Below are positions 1 to 9,436 of a stretch of 64,000 bases of DNA, piece after piece (positions within the stretch are counted from its first letter, which is position 1; the number at the start of each line of letters is the position of its first letter). The stretch is from Lachnospiraceae bacterium (GTDB lineage Bacteria; Bacillota; Clostridia; Lachnospirales; Lachnospiraceae), in the NCBI GenBank assembly GCA_017618195.1, contig JAFZUW010000027.1:62001-126000 (forward strand), in the 5' to 3' direction. The notes beneath the pieces were generated by a model. That model did no database searches and was not told where the DNA came from. It was given only the letters and a program-made list of their open reading frames with translations. The position numbers were made by a program, and so were the translations under genes.

Positions 1-1299
1 GATATTGATGCTTGCGTTCTTCATAACCTTCTCCTTTTCCTCGCGGATGCGGCCGGCAAGAAAGCCGGTGCTCCATGCGATCTGCAGATTGAATCCGCCG
101 GTCAGCGCGTCAAGGTCGAGCACTTCGCCGGCAAATCTGAGTCCTTTGACAAGTTTCGATTCCATCGTCGACGGGTTTACCTCGTCCACGTTGACGCCGC
201 CCTTCGTAACAACCGCTTCGTTGTATCCGCCCATGCCGGAAATGTGAAGCGGCAGGCCCTTGAGCGTCTGTAAAAGAGCCGCCCGCAGTTCCTTCGTAAG
301 GTCCGAACAGCGCTTCTCGGGATTGACCCCCGCGCAGTTTAAGATGACCGGACCGAGCGAAGCGGGAACATAGGCGCCGATAAAGTTCTTCATCTGTTTC
401 GAACCGGCTGCCGACAGTTCGCGGACAAGCCTTGCGTCGAGCTGTTCTTCGCTTAATGCGGGCTTCAGATCGATCTTTAACGTGCTGTCCGTAAGCGCGT
501 CCGAAACCGTTCCGGTCGCGGAAAGGATCACGGGACCGCTGACACCGCGGTGCGTGAATAATAATTCACCGAAATCCTCGTATAAAACCTGTCCGTTCTT
601 TTCGAACCGGACAGCGATATTTTTAAGCGTGAGGCCGCTGATCTCAGCCGGATAATCCTCTTCGGTGAGGAGGGAAACAAGCGACGGAACAAGCCTCGTA
701 ACCGTATGTCCCGCGGCTTTCGCGAAGCGGTATCCGTCACCCGTGGAGCCGGTCGTCGGGTACGATAAGCCTCCGGTCGCGACAATGACCGTATCACAGC
801 CGAGACGCTCGCCCGAACGGAGCTTCACAGCCGTCACACGAGCCTTATAGGAAGGCTTCTTTCCGGCTGCCGGTGCTTCGTAAGGCTCGGTCTCGATTTC
901 CTTCACCTCGGTGTTGAGACGTACCTTCACATGCAGCTCGCGCATGCGTGCGGCAAGCGCTTTCGTAACATCCGAAGCATGGTCCGAAACGGGAAAAGCC
1001 CTTCCGCCCCGCTCCACCTTGACCGGCATTCCGTTTTCTTCGAAAAATGCCATCGCGTCATAGTTGGAGAAAGCGTGAAAGGCACTGTAAAGAAACCGGG
1101 GGTTCGTCATCACGTTGTCCGAAAACTCCCGCGCGTCGCAGGCATTCGTGAAATTGCAGCGTCCCTTCCCGGTAATATAGATCTTCTTCCCGAGCTTCTC
1201 ATTTTTCTCAAGAAGCAGGACGTCACAGCCGCTCTGCGCGGCTGAGATTGCCGCCATCATGCCGGCCGCCCCGCCTCCGATAATAATCGTTTTATTCAT
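1..1299 (-). CDS. HI0933-family FAD-dependent oxidoreductase (partial, 3' end outside window)
   Basis: This gene reads leftwards off the window edge, and 433 codons are visible without a stop. The product begins with a Rossmann FAD-binding segment (IIIGGGAAGMMAA, residues 4-16). It carries the family's TGKGRCNFTN motif near residue 45, GGLSYPTTGSTGDGY in the middle, and LDALTGGFNLQIAWSTG near the end. These are hallmarks of the HI0933/YhiN-like flavoproteins, which have no firmly established substrate. Since the family is usually a little over 400 residues, the stop should lie just outside the window. The ATG at 1299-1297 overlaps the last codons of pgsA by 8 nt, so the two are probably translationally coupled. 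The family call is firm and the function is unknown. Confidence 0.85.
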   Translation of the reverse strand, partial: MNKTIIIGGGAAGMMAAISAAQSGCDVLLLEKNEKLGKKIYITGKGRCNFTNACDAREFSDNVMTNPRFLYSAFHAFSNYDAMAFFEENGMPVKVERGGRAFPVSDHASDVTKALAARMRELHVKVRLNTEVKEIETEPYEAPAAGKKPSYKARVTAVKLRSGERLGCDTVIVATGGLSYPTTGSTGDGYRFAKAAGHTVTRLVPSLVSLLTEEDYPAEISGLTLKNIAVRFEKNGQVLYEDFGELLFTHRGVSGPVILSATGTVSDALTDSTLKIDLKPALSEEQLDARLVRELSAAGSKQMKNFIGAYVPASLGPVILNCAGVNPEKRCSDLTKELRAALLQTLKGLPLHISGMGGYNEAVVTKGGVNVDEVNPSTMESKLVKGLRFAGEVLDLDALTGGFNLQIAWSTGFLAGRIREEKEKVMKNASINI

Positions 1300-1855
1300 T
1301 TTTCTCCCGAAGTACTTCGCGGTTGTCCCAGAGATAAACCATCAGACTCACTACGGTCAGGATCAGTGCAAGCCACATCGCGATCTCGCCGAGCACGTTT
1401 GCGATCTTAAAGATGATTGAATTGTATTCGGGATCGGCTGTGAACAGAAGCAGCACGCACATGACCATCTGAACGACGGTCTTCACTTTTCCGACCCAGC
1501 CCGCGGCGATAACGACGCCCTTGTCGGATGCGATCAGACGGAAGCCGCTGATGATGAAATCGCGCGCAATGATGATCGCAACAATGACTGCCGGAATCTT
1601 ATCGAATTCAATCAGCATGATCAGCGCGGTACATACGAGAATCTTGTCCGCAAGCGGATCCATGAATTTTCCGAACGTCGTAACGAGGTTGTATTTTCTC
1701 GCGATATGTCCGTCTAAGAAATCCGAAAAACTTGCAATGATGAACACGCCCAATGCAATGAAATTGTAATAGGGCAGGTCTTCAAACAGCAGAAGAAACA
1801 CAAATACCGGAATCATACATACCCGGAAGATAGTGATTTTGTTCGGCAGATTCAT
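1292..1855 (-). CDS. pgsA: CDP-diacylglycerol--glycerol-3-phosphate 3-phosphatidyltransferase
   Basis: A membrane enzyme that joins CDP-diacylglycerol to glycerol-3-phosphate, the committed step to phosphatidylglycerol. The CDP-alcohol phosphotransferase signature DGx2ARx8Gx3Dx3D is complete (from DGHIARKYN to DPLAD) and is followed by several hydrophobic helices. I place the start at the ATG at 1855, giving 187 aa beginning MNLPNKITIFR, the usual PgsA N-terminus. This ATG overlaps the rimO stop in an ATGA arrangement; an in-frame ATG three codons upstream (1864) is possible but less typical. The 3' end overlaps the start of the flavoprotein gene. The order folD-rimO-pgsA suggests one housekeeping transcript. 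Confidence 0.93.
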   Translation of the reverse strand: MNLPNKITIFRVCMIPVFVFLLLFEDLPYYNFIALGVFIIASFSDFLDGHIARKYNLVTTFGKFMDPLADKILVCTALIMLIEFDKIPAVIVAIIIARDFIISGFRLIASDKGVVIAAGWVGKVKTVVQMVMCVLLLFTADPEYNSIIFKIANVLGEIAMWLALILTVVSLMVYLWDNREVLREKNE

Positions 1856-3168
1856 TCGATACACTCTCCAATCAGATCATATTTCTCTGCCCCGTTGATC
1901 CGAACCGGGACAATATCGCCCGACATTAACGTGCGGGCGGTTTCCACATAAACCGTTCCGTCGATCCCCGGAGCATCCATGTACGTCCGTCCGACATACA
2001 CGCCTTCCTCGGGAAGAAGTCCGTCAATAATGACATGAAACTTCTTTCCGATGCATTTTGCTCCGTATTCCGCGCAGATGTCGCGCTGCTGCTTCATCAA
2101 AGCGCTGCGGCGCTTCTCCTTCACGCGTTTCGGAATCTGCGGCTTCATCAATGCGGCCGCGGTGTCCTCTTCCTTCGAGTACGTGAACACCCCGAGCCGG
2201 TTAAACTTCATCTTCGCGGCAAATGCCATAAGCTTCGCGAAGTCTTCCTCGGTCTCCCCCGGGAAGCCGGTGATTAACGTTGTCCGAAGCGTGATCCCCT
2301 TCACTTCCTTACGAAGCTTCCGGATGATCGCGACAAGGTCCTTTTCGCTCGTCCTGCGCCCCATCCGCTTTAAGATTGCGTCCGAAGCGTGCTGGATCGG
2401 CATGTCGAGATACCGGCAGATCTTCGGCTCGTTCTTCATCACTTCGATGAGCTCGTCCGTAATCTCCTCGGGATAACAGTATAAGATGCGGATCCACGCA
2501 ATGCCTTCGATCCGGCACAGTTTTGTAAGAAGGTCCGGGAGCATCTTCTTTCCGTACAGGTCGAGCCCGTAAACGGTCGTCTCCTGCGCGACTAAGATCA
2601 GTTCCTTTGTTCCGTTCTTCGCGAGGTATTCCGCTTCGCTTATAAGCTGCTCCTCGGGTACGGACCGGTAAGGCCCGCGGATCTTCGGAATGATGCAGTA
2701 CGTGCAGTGCTTGTCGCACCCTTCCGCAATCTTCAGATACGATACATAGCTGTCCGCGGAAAGCACGCGTTCGGTCTTCGGCCGAGGCAGGTAAGAAAGG
2801 TCCCGTCTTGAGACGTAAAATGTGTCCGCCTTAAGCGCCTCCGGCAGGTCTTCGATCGCTGCCGTACCGATCACGCCGTCTACTTCGGGGATCAGTTCGC
2901 GGATCTCGTCGGCATAACGCTCGGCAAGGCATCCGGTCACAATCAGCTTCTTAAGGCACCCTTCCTTCCGGTAGCGGTTCATCTCGATGATCGTATTGAC
3001 GCTTTCTTCCTTGGCATCGTGAATAAAACAGCACGTGTTGATGACGATCGCTTCCGCTTCTTCCTCGCGGTCCGTAATCGTATGGCCGCAGTCGCGCAGA
3101 AGCCCCAACATCACTTCGCTGTCCACCAGGTTTTTATCGCATCCGAGGGAAATGAAACAGATTCTCAC
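1852..3168 (-). CDS. rimO: Ribosomal protein S12 methylthiotransferase RimO
   Basis: A radical-SAM enzyme that adds a methylthio group to the conserved aspartate of ribosomal protein S12. At 438 aa it has the three family domains: an N-terminal UPF0004 region with cluster-binding cysteines (SLGCDKNLVDSE; later NTCCF and TGCLAERY), the radical-SAM core with CDKHCTYCIIP, and a C-terminal TRAM-like domain. The LGCDKNLVDSE start and IRGPYRS favour RimO over the related MiaB. The start is a GTG at 3168, with AAAGGAG about five bases upstream. It follows folD by 10 bp, and its stop is overlapped by the pgsA start. Confidence 0.93.
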   Translation of the reverse strand: MRICFISLGCDKNLVDSEVMLGLLRDCGHTITDREEEAEAIVINTCCFIHDAKEESVNTIIEMNRYRKEGCLKKLIVTGCLAERYADEIRELIPEVDGVIGTAAIEDLPEALKADTFYVSRRDLSYLPRPKTERVLSADSYVSYLKIAEGCDKHCTYCIIPKIRGPYRSVPEEQLISEAEYLAKNGTKELILVAQETTVYGLDLYGKKMLPDLLTKLCRIEGIAWIRILYCYPEEITDELIEVMKNEPKICRYLDMPIQHASDAILKRMGRRTSEKDLVAIIRKLRKEVKGITLRTTLITGFPGETEEDFAKLMAFAAKMKFNRLGVFTYSKEEDTAAALMKPQIPKRVKEKRRSALMKQQRDICAEYGAKCIGKKFHVIIDGLLPEEGVYVGRTYMDAPGIDGTVYVETARTLMSGDIVPVRINGAEKYDLIGECIE

Positions 3169-3178
3169 TGCTGCTCCT

Positions 3179-4018
3179 TTACTGTTCCGCGCTTCTTACC
3201 ACGTTGCACATCAGCATGGCGATGGTCATCGGACCTACGCCGCCGGGAACGGGGGTAATTGCGGATACGTGCGGCTCAACGTCTGCGAAATCCACGTCGC
3301 CGCAAAGCTTGTTATCTTCCATTCTGTGAATGCCGACGTCGATGACAACGGCGCCTTCCTTCACGTATTCCGCCGTAATAAACTTCGGCTTTCCGATTGC
3401 CACAACCAGAATATCGGCACGCTTCGTTACGGAAGCGAGATCCTTCGTGCGGGAATGGCATACGGTAACGGTGCCGTTCTCCCGAAGAAGCAGCGCCGCC
3501 ATCGGCTTTCCGACGATGTTGCTGCGGCCTACGATCACACACTCCTTACCGGCGATCTCGATTCCCGAACGCTTAAGAAGCTGGATAATGCCCGCGGGCG
3601 TACAGGACTCATAGCCCTTCTGGCCGATCCAGAGACGTCCTACGCTGACCGGATGGAATCCGTCCACGTCCTTATCGGGATTGATCGCGAGAAGAACCGC
3701 GTCCTCGTTGATATGCTTCGGAAGCGGCAGCTGAACGAGAATTCCGTTCACGTCCTTCCGCTCGTTCAATTCCTTAACCAGCTTAAGAAGCTCTTCCTCG
3801 GTCGTTGCCTCGGGCAGTTCGTATGCGAGCGACTTTACGCCGATATACTCGCAGGCCTTCTTCTTGTTTCCGACGTAAACCGACGATGCCTTGTCATCGC
3901 CGACCTGGATTACCGCAAGCGTGATCGTAACGCCCTTTGCGGCAAGTTCGGCAACCTGCACCTTCAGTTCGTCCTTAATCTCCGCGGAGATTTTCTTTCC
4001 GTCTATCAATAATGCCAT
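3179..4018 (-). CDS. folD: Bifunctional methylenetetrahydrofolate dehydrogenase/cyclohydrolase
   Basis: Interconverts 5,10-methylene-, methenyl- and 10-formyl-tetrahydrofolate in one-carbon metabolism. The 279-aa length is normal. Family motifs are intact: the catalytic lysine segment SSVYVGNKKKACEYIG, VQLPLPKH, DKDVDGFHP, the Rossmann GRSNIVGKPMA and the C-terminal PVPGGVGPMTIAML. AAGGAGG sits upstream of the ATG. It lies 50 bp downstream of the last antiporter subunit gene and 10 bp before rimO, so it could be read through from the antiporter operon or start its own transcript. I saw no clear promoter in the 50-bp gap. Confidence 0.95.
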   Translation of the reverse strand: MALLIDGKKISAEIKDELKVQVAELAAKGVTITLAVIQVGDDKASSVYVGNKKKACEYIGVKSLAYELPEATTEEELLKLVKELNERKDVNGILVQLPLPKHINEDAVLLAINPDKDVDGFHPVSVGRLWIGQKGYESCTPAGIIQLLKRSGIEIAGKECVIVGRSNIVGKPMAALLLRENGTVTVCHSRTKDLASVTKRADILVVAIGKPKFITAEYVKEGAVVIDVGIHRMEDNKLCGDVDFADVEPHVSAITPVPGGVGPMTIAMLMCNVVRSAEQ

Positions 4019-4068
4019 TTTCCTTCCTCCTTAGGCAGATTTATCCGTTTGATTGAGCCGTACTTCGG

Positions 4069-6234
4069 TTACAGCCCCTGTAAACAATACAACAGATACA
4101 GTAACATTGCAAGCAGACCGACGCAAAATGCGAGCAATCCGTACGAAAGACTGCGTACGACGTACTTGAACGTTTCGCTCGTGTCGTCAATGCCGCGGTT
4201 GATCTTCTTCACATAATCCTTCTGCTCTCCGCCGCCCTTACGAAGCAGTTTGCGCCACAGGCTCCGGAATCCGTTCGCGATTCCGCCGGCAAATAAGCTG
4301 AACCGTTTGGTTGTCGACAACGTCGGCGTCTCGCACACCGGACGAAGCACGGTTCTGCGCACTCCCGCCGTCGCCAGATCCGCGATGCGGTCGGCAAAGC
4401 CTGCGACCAGTTTCGAAAGTCCGAACGTCATCTTCGCGATGCCTTCGGTCGCCAGCTCCATCGCGCGGCACGCTCCGCCGCACACAACCGGAAGCCCGGT
4501 CAGAAGAACCGGACGGTACAAGGCGTTTTCAAGGTCTACATAAGCCGGATAACGGTTCACATACTCGATCGTCTTTCTGCGTCCCTTCCGCTCCGTTAAC
4601 GGGCGCACTGCGAAGAGATATACGGCAAGGCCGATTGCAACCGAGATGGCACCGCCTTTCACATTTTCCGCCGTAAAGACGCGGAACGTCTCTTCGGCAG
4701 GGGCGTAATTAAGCAGGTCGGATGCCTTCTTCGCTGCCGGAAGCATCAGATACTCGGGAAGCGTTCCCGCGAGATAGATAGCTGCGGCGGGTACGCTCAA
4801 AAGGAGCTTCGCCCAAAGCGGCAGGTATTGTTTATTCTTATTGTTGAATGCCTTCACGGCGTCGGACTGCGGCCGGAAGAACAAAACGATGAACAGCTTG
4901 GTCATATACGCAAGCGTACAGCCGCCCGCGATTAAAAAGAGCCACTCGACAAGCTTGTACATGCCGCTTCCGCTCTCCTTTGCCGCAACGACGATGGCCT
5001 CATGGATCATCGATTTCGAAACGAATCCGGAAAGTCCGGGGATTCCCGCGATGCCGAGATAAGCAAGCAGGAACAGGATCATAAACCACGGCTTTTCCTT
5101 ACCGAAGCCGGACAGGTCATTCAAGTCTCTCGAGTGCAGGTTCTTAACGAGAACGCCCGCAAGCAGGAACAAAACGAGCTTGAAGAACGAATGGTTCATC
5201 ATGTGAAGGATCGCGCCCTGAACGGCAAGCCACTGCTCTTCTTTTACGATGCATGCGAGGGAAGCGCCGGTTAAGATAAATCCGATCTGCGAAACCGACG
5301 AGCACGCAAGCACGTGCTTGATATCAATCGAGAACAGCGCGATCACGGCGCCTGTTAACATCGTCAAAACGGCGATGATAAGAAGGATGCGGCCGAACGT
5401 TTCGTCCCCGAGGAACACTCTTCCGACCAGGATCAAAACGCCGTACATGCCGGTCTTCGTAAGGATGCCCGAAAGCAGCGCCGAAGCGGGTGCCGGAGCA
5501 ATCGGATGCGCCTTCGGAAGCCATATGTGAAGCGGGTAAGCGCCTGCTTTTGCGCCGAATCCGAACAGCATGCAGAAGCCCGCCGCGTACAATACCTTTT
5601 TACTGCCGAAACGCTGTGCGGCAAATGCGAGGTCTTCGATCGCAAGCGTACCCGTCTCGTGATAAACGAGGAAGATTCCCATCAGCATCACAAGACCGCC
5701 GATCACGGCAACCGCGAGATACGTCTTCGAAGCGCGGATTGCTTCCGCATCTTCCTCAAAAACAACCCATACGTACGATGCAAGCGACATTCCTTCAAAG
5801 AAGATGAACGTCGTGTAAAGGTCCGCGGAAAGGAACACGCCGAGCGTCATGCCGAGCACCAAAAGCGTATAGCCGAAATATCTGCCCTGATGCTCTTCGC
5901 CTTTCAGGTACCAAAGCGCAAATACCGAAGAAACGGTCCAGGCAAATGCGGTGACCATCGTATAAACCGCGCGGAAGCCGTCCATGCGGAAATTGAGGCC
6001 GAATCCGCAGATCTCGGGAACGCTTAACGTAAGCGTAGACCCGGTAAGGGCGCGGATACCGTAAAAACAGCACAAAAGAAGCGTAACGAAGGTAAGCGCC
6101 GGAAACAGGATCTTCCCGCACTTCAGTAATGCTTTGTTGTTCTTACGCTCTCCTGCCGCTGCCGACAGCCCGGGAACAAGGCACAGGGCAATCGGGATCA
6201 TGACCGGCAGAAGCAGCCCGATCTCACCACTCAT
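4069..6234 (-). CDS. NuoL/MnhA-like proton-conducting membrane subunit with long C-terminal extension
   Basis: A polytopic subunit of the antiporter/complex I NuoL-M-N superfamily, 721 aa. The residues expected in the ion path are present: Glu147 (FIFFEGMS), Lys229 (GFGAKAGAYPLHIWLP), Lys260 (SGILTKTG) and Lys407 (LSGFVSKSMI). KAHPIAPAPASALLSG is the family signature. After the ~14-helix core, roughly 200 further residues form long helical stretches and end with a hydrophobic helix, resembling the lateral helix of NuoL. It is the last of four paralogous subunits and starts 1 nt after the previous stop, implying coupled translation. Which ion is moved cannot be told from sequence. Confidence 0.87.
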   Translation of the reverse strand: MSGEIGLLLPVMIPIALCLVPGLSAAAGERKNNKALLKCGKILFPALTFVTLLLCCFYGIRALTGSTLTLSVPEICGFGLNFRMDGFRAVYTMVTAFAWTVSSVFALWYLKGEEHQGRYFGYTLLVLGMTLGVFLSADLYTTFIFFEGMSLASYVWVVFEEDAEAIRASKTYLAVAVIGGLVMLMGIFLVYHETGTLAIEDLAFAAQRFGSKKVLYAAGFCMLFGFGAKAGAYPLHIWLPKAHPIAPAPASALLSGILTKTGMYGVLILVGRVFLGDETFGRILLIIAVLTMLTGAVIALFSIDIKHVLACSSVSQIGFILTGASLACIVKEEQWLAVQGAILHMMNHSFFKLVLFLLAGVLVKNLHSRDLNDLSGFGKEKPWFMILFLLAYLGIAGIPGLSGFVSKSMIHEAIVVAAKESGSGMYKLVEWLFLIAGGCTLAYMTKLFIVLFFRPQSDAVKAFNNKNKQYLPLWAKLLLSVPAAAIYLAGTLPEYLMLPAAKKASDLLNYAPAEETFRVFTAENVKGGAISVAIGLAVYLFAVRPLTERKGRRKTIEYVNRYPAYVDLENALYRPVLLTGLPVVCGGACRAMELATEGIAKMTFGLSKLVAGFADRIADLATAGVRRTVLRPVCETPTLSTTKRFSLFAGGIANGFRSLWRKLLRKGGGEQKDYVKKINRGIDDTSETFKYVVRSLSYGLLAFCVGLLAMLLYLLYCLQGL

Positions 6235-6235
6235 A

Positions 6236-7816
6236 TTATCTCCTGATGCCGGCCGCTACCTGACGGATAAACTCCGCCAGCGGACCGGAATATAAACCGA
6301 AAAAGATGATTGCGGCCGTGAGGATCACAATCGGAACGCTCATCTCCCAGCCAACCTTGATACGGCTTGTGTCGTCGCCCGGCAGAAGCGCGTCGGCCAT
6401 CACGACGTCGGTCGTTCCGTCATCGCCGCCGACCGTCATCGTATCGGCCTCATTTGCCGCCTCGATCATCGTGCCGGAAGGCTTCGCCCCGCCCTCGAAC
6501 AATACCGGGAACCATGCCCGGATCACAAGCTCCATAATGTAAACCGCGGTCAGAAACGCCGAAACCATCAGCGCCCCGAGCCCGACGTACGCAAACGGAT
6601 TACCGGATGCGACCGCCGCCTCCGCGATATGCCATTTGCTGATAAAGCCGCAGAACGGCGGAATACCAATCAAAGCGATACCGGCGATCGTGTACACCGT
6701 CATGACAAGCGGTACTCGCCGTCCGATGCCGTTCATCTCCCACAGATACTTCTTGCCGGTCCGCAGCATGATAATGCCCATGCAGTAGAACAGCGTGATC
6801 TTCATCAATCCGTGGAACAGAAGGTGCAGAAAGCCTGCCTGCAGCCCTGCTTCGGTCATCAGCGACGCCGCAAGGATAATGTAGGACAGGTTGCTGACCG
6901 TCGAATACGCGAGTCTTCTCTTGCAGTGCTGCTCCTTTACCGCCTTCGTCGACCCGTACAGGATCGTAAACGACGCGGCGCAGATAATGATGTTCTGCGC
7001 GGCGGTTCCCTTTAAAAAGTCGGTTCCGAAGCTGTAATATGTGATCCTGATGATGGCAAATGCGCCCGCCTTCACGACCGCAACCGCATGCAGAAGCGCC
7101 GTAACCGGAGTCGGTGCGACCGATGCCGCCGGCAGCCATCCGTGAACCGGAAAGAGCGCCGCTTTGACGCCGAAGCCGAATACCGCGATCGTATAGATCA
7201 AAAGTAAAAACGTGCGGTGCTGTATCACGGCATTGTTCTTAAGCACGCCGCCGTATACGAAATCAAGCGTCTCCCCGTACTTTAAAACCGTAATGAATCC
7301 GAGGAACCCGAACGCAGCTCCGCCGAATGAATACTTCATGTATTTGCGGGCTGCAACGACCGATTTGTGGTCGAGCTCGTGCATGACAAGCGGAATCGTT
7401 ACGATCGTCAGCAGCTCGTAGAACATGTACATCGTCATGAGGTTGTCGGCGAAAACGATGCCCGAAGTCACGCCGTAGGTAATGACGTAAAAGGAAAGGA
7501 AGCCGTTCTTTCTGCGCTCAATGTAGCCGAACGCGTAAACGACCGCAAGCGGCCACAAAAACGCGATCAGCCCGGCAAATATCATGCCGCACCCGTCCAG
7601 ACGGAACCGGATCTCGAGTACGCCTGCAAGCTGCAGCGTAAGATCGTCCGCTCCGGGCGGATTCAGAAGCAGAGCCCCGATCATACAGGACGTGAGAAGG
7701 GTCACCGAAAAGACGAAGATATTTCTTCGTCTGTCCTGTTTCATCGGATGTATTCCCAAAAACGTGCCGCCGATGATCGGAAGCAGGATGGGAACCAGCA
7801 GAAAATAAGCACTCAT
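6236..7816 (-). CDS. NuoM/MnhD-like proton-conducting membrane subunit
   Basis: A second member of the antiporter-like family in this cluster, 526 aa. Conserved charged residues are Glu134 (MFYELLT), Lys218 (FGVKAALFPVHGWLP), Lys249 (AVAVVKAG) and Lys394 (CGFISKWH). The loop after HGWLP is shortened and lacks the KAHP of its neighbours (AASVAPTPVTALL). Between the last two helices is a polar, acidic insert with GGDDGTTD. Start and stop lie 1 nt from those of the flanking genes, so all four large subunits are probably made in fixed ratio. Superfamily assignment is sure; the paralogue's exact equivalence (MnhA or MnhD) is not. Confidence 0.87.
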   Translation of the reverse strand: MSAYFLLVPILLPIIGGTFLGIHPMKQDRRRNIFVFSVTLLTSCMIGALLLNPPGADDLTLQLAGVLEIRFRLDGCGMIFAGLIAFLWPLAVVYAFGYIERRKNGFLSFYVITYGVTSGIVFADNLMTMYMFYELLTIVTIPLVMHELDHKSVVAARKYMKYSFGGAAFGFLGFITVLKYGETLDFVYGGVLKNNAVIQHRTFLLLIYTIAVFGFGVKAALFPVHGWLPAASVAPTPVTALLHAVAVVKAGAFAIIRITYYSFGTDFLKGTAAQNIIICAASFTILYGSTKAVKEQHCKRRLAYSTVSNLSYIILAASLMTEAGLQAGFLHLLFHGLMKITLFYCMGIIMLRTGKKYLWEMNGIGRRVPLVMTVYTIAGIALIGIPPFCGFISKWHIAEAAVASGNPFAYVGLGALMVSAFLTAVYIMELVIRAWFPVLFEGGAKPSGTMIEAANEADTMTVGGDDGTTDVVMADALLPGDDTSRIKVGWEMSVPIVILTAAIIFFGLYSGPLAEFIRQVAAGIRR

Positions 7817-7817
7817 A

Positions 7818-9422
7818 TTACATTACACTCGTAAAGATTTCTTTCAAAAAGTCACGGATCAGATCGGTCAGAGGATTCGGAACGATACCGAATACGACAG
7901 CCGCAACGGCCAGAATTACAAGCGGAGCAAGAAGGAATATGCTCTTCTCGGTAACCGGCTCATGTGCCTCCGCCGCGGTGAGTTCCGCATTAACCGGAGC
8001 CTTGGAAGCACCGCTCTGCGCGTCCGATTTGCCGTCCGCCTTCGGATCGGCAGCCTTCGCTTCCTTACCCTCCGCCTTCTCTTCGCTCTTTCCGAAGAAC
8101 GCGTCCGCGGAAACCATCAGCAGGTAGCCTGCCGTCAGCAAAGCGCTGATCAGAAGCACTGCCGGAACGAGGTATGAGAATACCGGAAGCTCCGTCTTCA
8201 AAGCGCCTGTCGCCAGATAGAACTTGCTCACAAATCCGCAAAGCGGCGGAATTCCGACAAGCGCAAGACCCGCCGCCGTAAAGCAGCGCATCGTAACGGG
8301 CATCTTCTTTCCGATTCCCTTCAGTTCGTCCGCACGCGTCTTGCCGGTTACGTAGATTACCGCACCGATTGAAAGGAACAGCAGGTTCTTGACGATCGAA
8401 TGGAATACCATGTGTAAAAGCGCACCCGTAAGAGCCGTCTCGCAAAGCAGATATACGCCCGTCAGACAGTACGAAACCTGGCTGACCGTCGAGTAAGCAA
8501 GCCTTTTCTTCATAACCTTCTCACGGTATGCAAGCATCGATCCGAGGAACACGGTGATCAGCGAAAGCGTCAGTAACGCATCCATCACCCAGGTGCCCGA
8601 AAGGTACTCCGGCCCCGCCGCGTAATAGATGACGCGGATGGAGAACAGAAGTCCCATTTTCGTAATGTTACCGGAAAGCAGTGCCGAAGCCGGTGCCGGA
8701 GCAACCGGATGCGCCTTCGGAAGCCATCCGTGAAGCGGGAACATGCCGGCTTTGCAGGCAAGTCCCAAAAGCATCAGAAACAGTACGACCGGAAGGACGT
8801 CATAGCCCGTACCTTCCGCAAGGAAACCGCCCGGAACATATCCGAGGAGTCCTCCCGCGCGCTCCGCCGTATCGGCGTACCGGCACAAAAAGAAGATTCC
8901 GCAAAGCCCTAAAAACGCGCCTGCAACCGAATAGAACAGGTACGTCATGCCGGCGGAAACCGCCTCCTTCGTCTGCTCGTGAAGCACAAGCGGGAACGTC
9001 ATAAGGGTCATTAATTCGTAAAACAGATAGGTCGTAACCAGATTGCCCGAAAAGCATACGCCGAGCACCGCTCCGAGCGACAGCAGGGAGAATATCTGGT
9101 AACGCGTCTCATTGTCCTGATGATTCATGTAGGCAAATGAGAACCAGCTCGATAGGAGCCACATAACCGCCGTAACCGCGGCGAAAAGCCCCGCCATTCC
9201 GTCCGAGCGGAAATAAACCGGAAAATCATCCGAGATGAGCGGGAACAGTGTAAGCGAGCAGTCTCCCCGCAGGATGACGGCGAGTACGAAAAGTCCCGCA
9301 GCCAGCGCAAAACAGAAGGTGCACGTACGGACGGAGCGCTTCGAAAAACGCTTCCGGAATATTGTCAGATAACATCCGCCGACAATCGGAACGATAACCG
9401 GCATCAGCAATAACCAATCCAT
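7818..9422 (-). CDS. NuoM/MnhD-like proton-conducting membrane subunit
   Basis: The third antiporter-like subunit, 534 aa. Key residues are Glu136 (YLFYELMT), Lys224 (LACKAGMFPLHGWLP), Lys255 (GNITKMG) and Lys400 (CGFVSKFY), with the signature PKAHPVAPAPASALLSG. Unusually, an Ala/Lys/Glu-rich hydrophilic stretch of about 50 residues (near 440-490) separates the last two membrane helices. That stretch is low in complexity and probably a cytoplasmic linker. The gene starts 14 bp after the upstream paralogue. The family is confident; ion specificity is unknown. Confidence 0.87.
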   Translation of the reverse strand: MDWLLLMPVIVPIVGGCYLTIFRKRFSKRSVRTCTFCFALAAGLFVLAVILRGDCSLTLFPLISDDFPVYFRSDGMAGLFAAVTAVMWLLSSWFSFAYMNHQDNETRYQIFSLLSLGAVLGVCFSGNLVTTYLFYELMTLMTFPLVLHEQTKEAVSAGMTYLFYSVAGAFLGLCGIFFLCRYADTAERAGGLLGYVPGGFLAEGTGYDVLPVVLFLMLLGLACKAGMFPLHGWLPKAHPVAPAPASALLSGNITKMGLLFSIRVIYYAAGPEYLSGTWVMDALLTLSLITVFLGSMLAYREKVMKKRLAYSTVSQVSYCLTGVYLLCETALTGALLHMVFHSIVKNLLFLSIGAVIYVTGKTRADELKGIGKKMPVTMRCFTAAGLALVGIPPLCGFVSKFYLATGALKTELPVFSYLVPAVLLISALLTAGYLLMVSADAFFGKSEEKAEGKEAKAADPKADGKSDAQSGASKAPVNAELTAAEAHEPVTEKSIFLLAPLVILAVAAVVFGIVPNPLTDLIRDFLKEIFTSVM

Positions 9423-9436
9423 AACTCACCCTCCTT

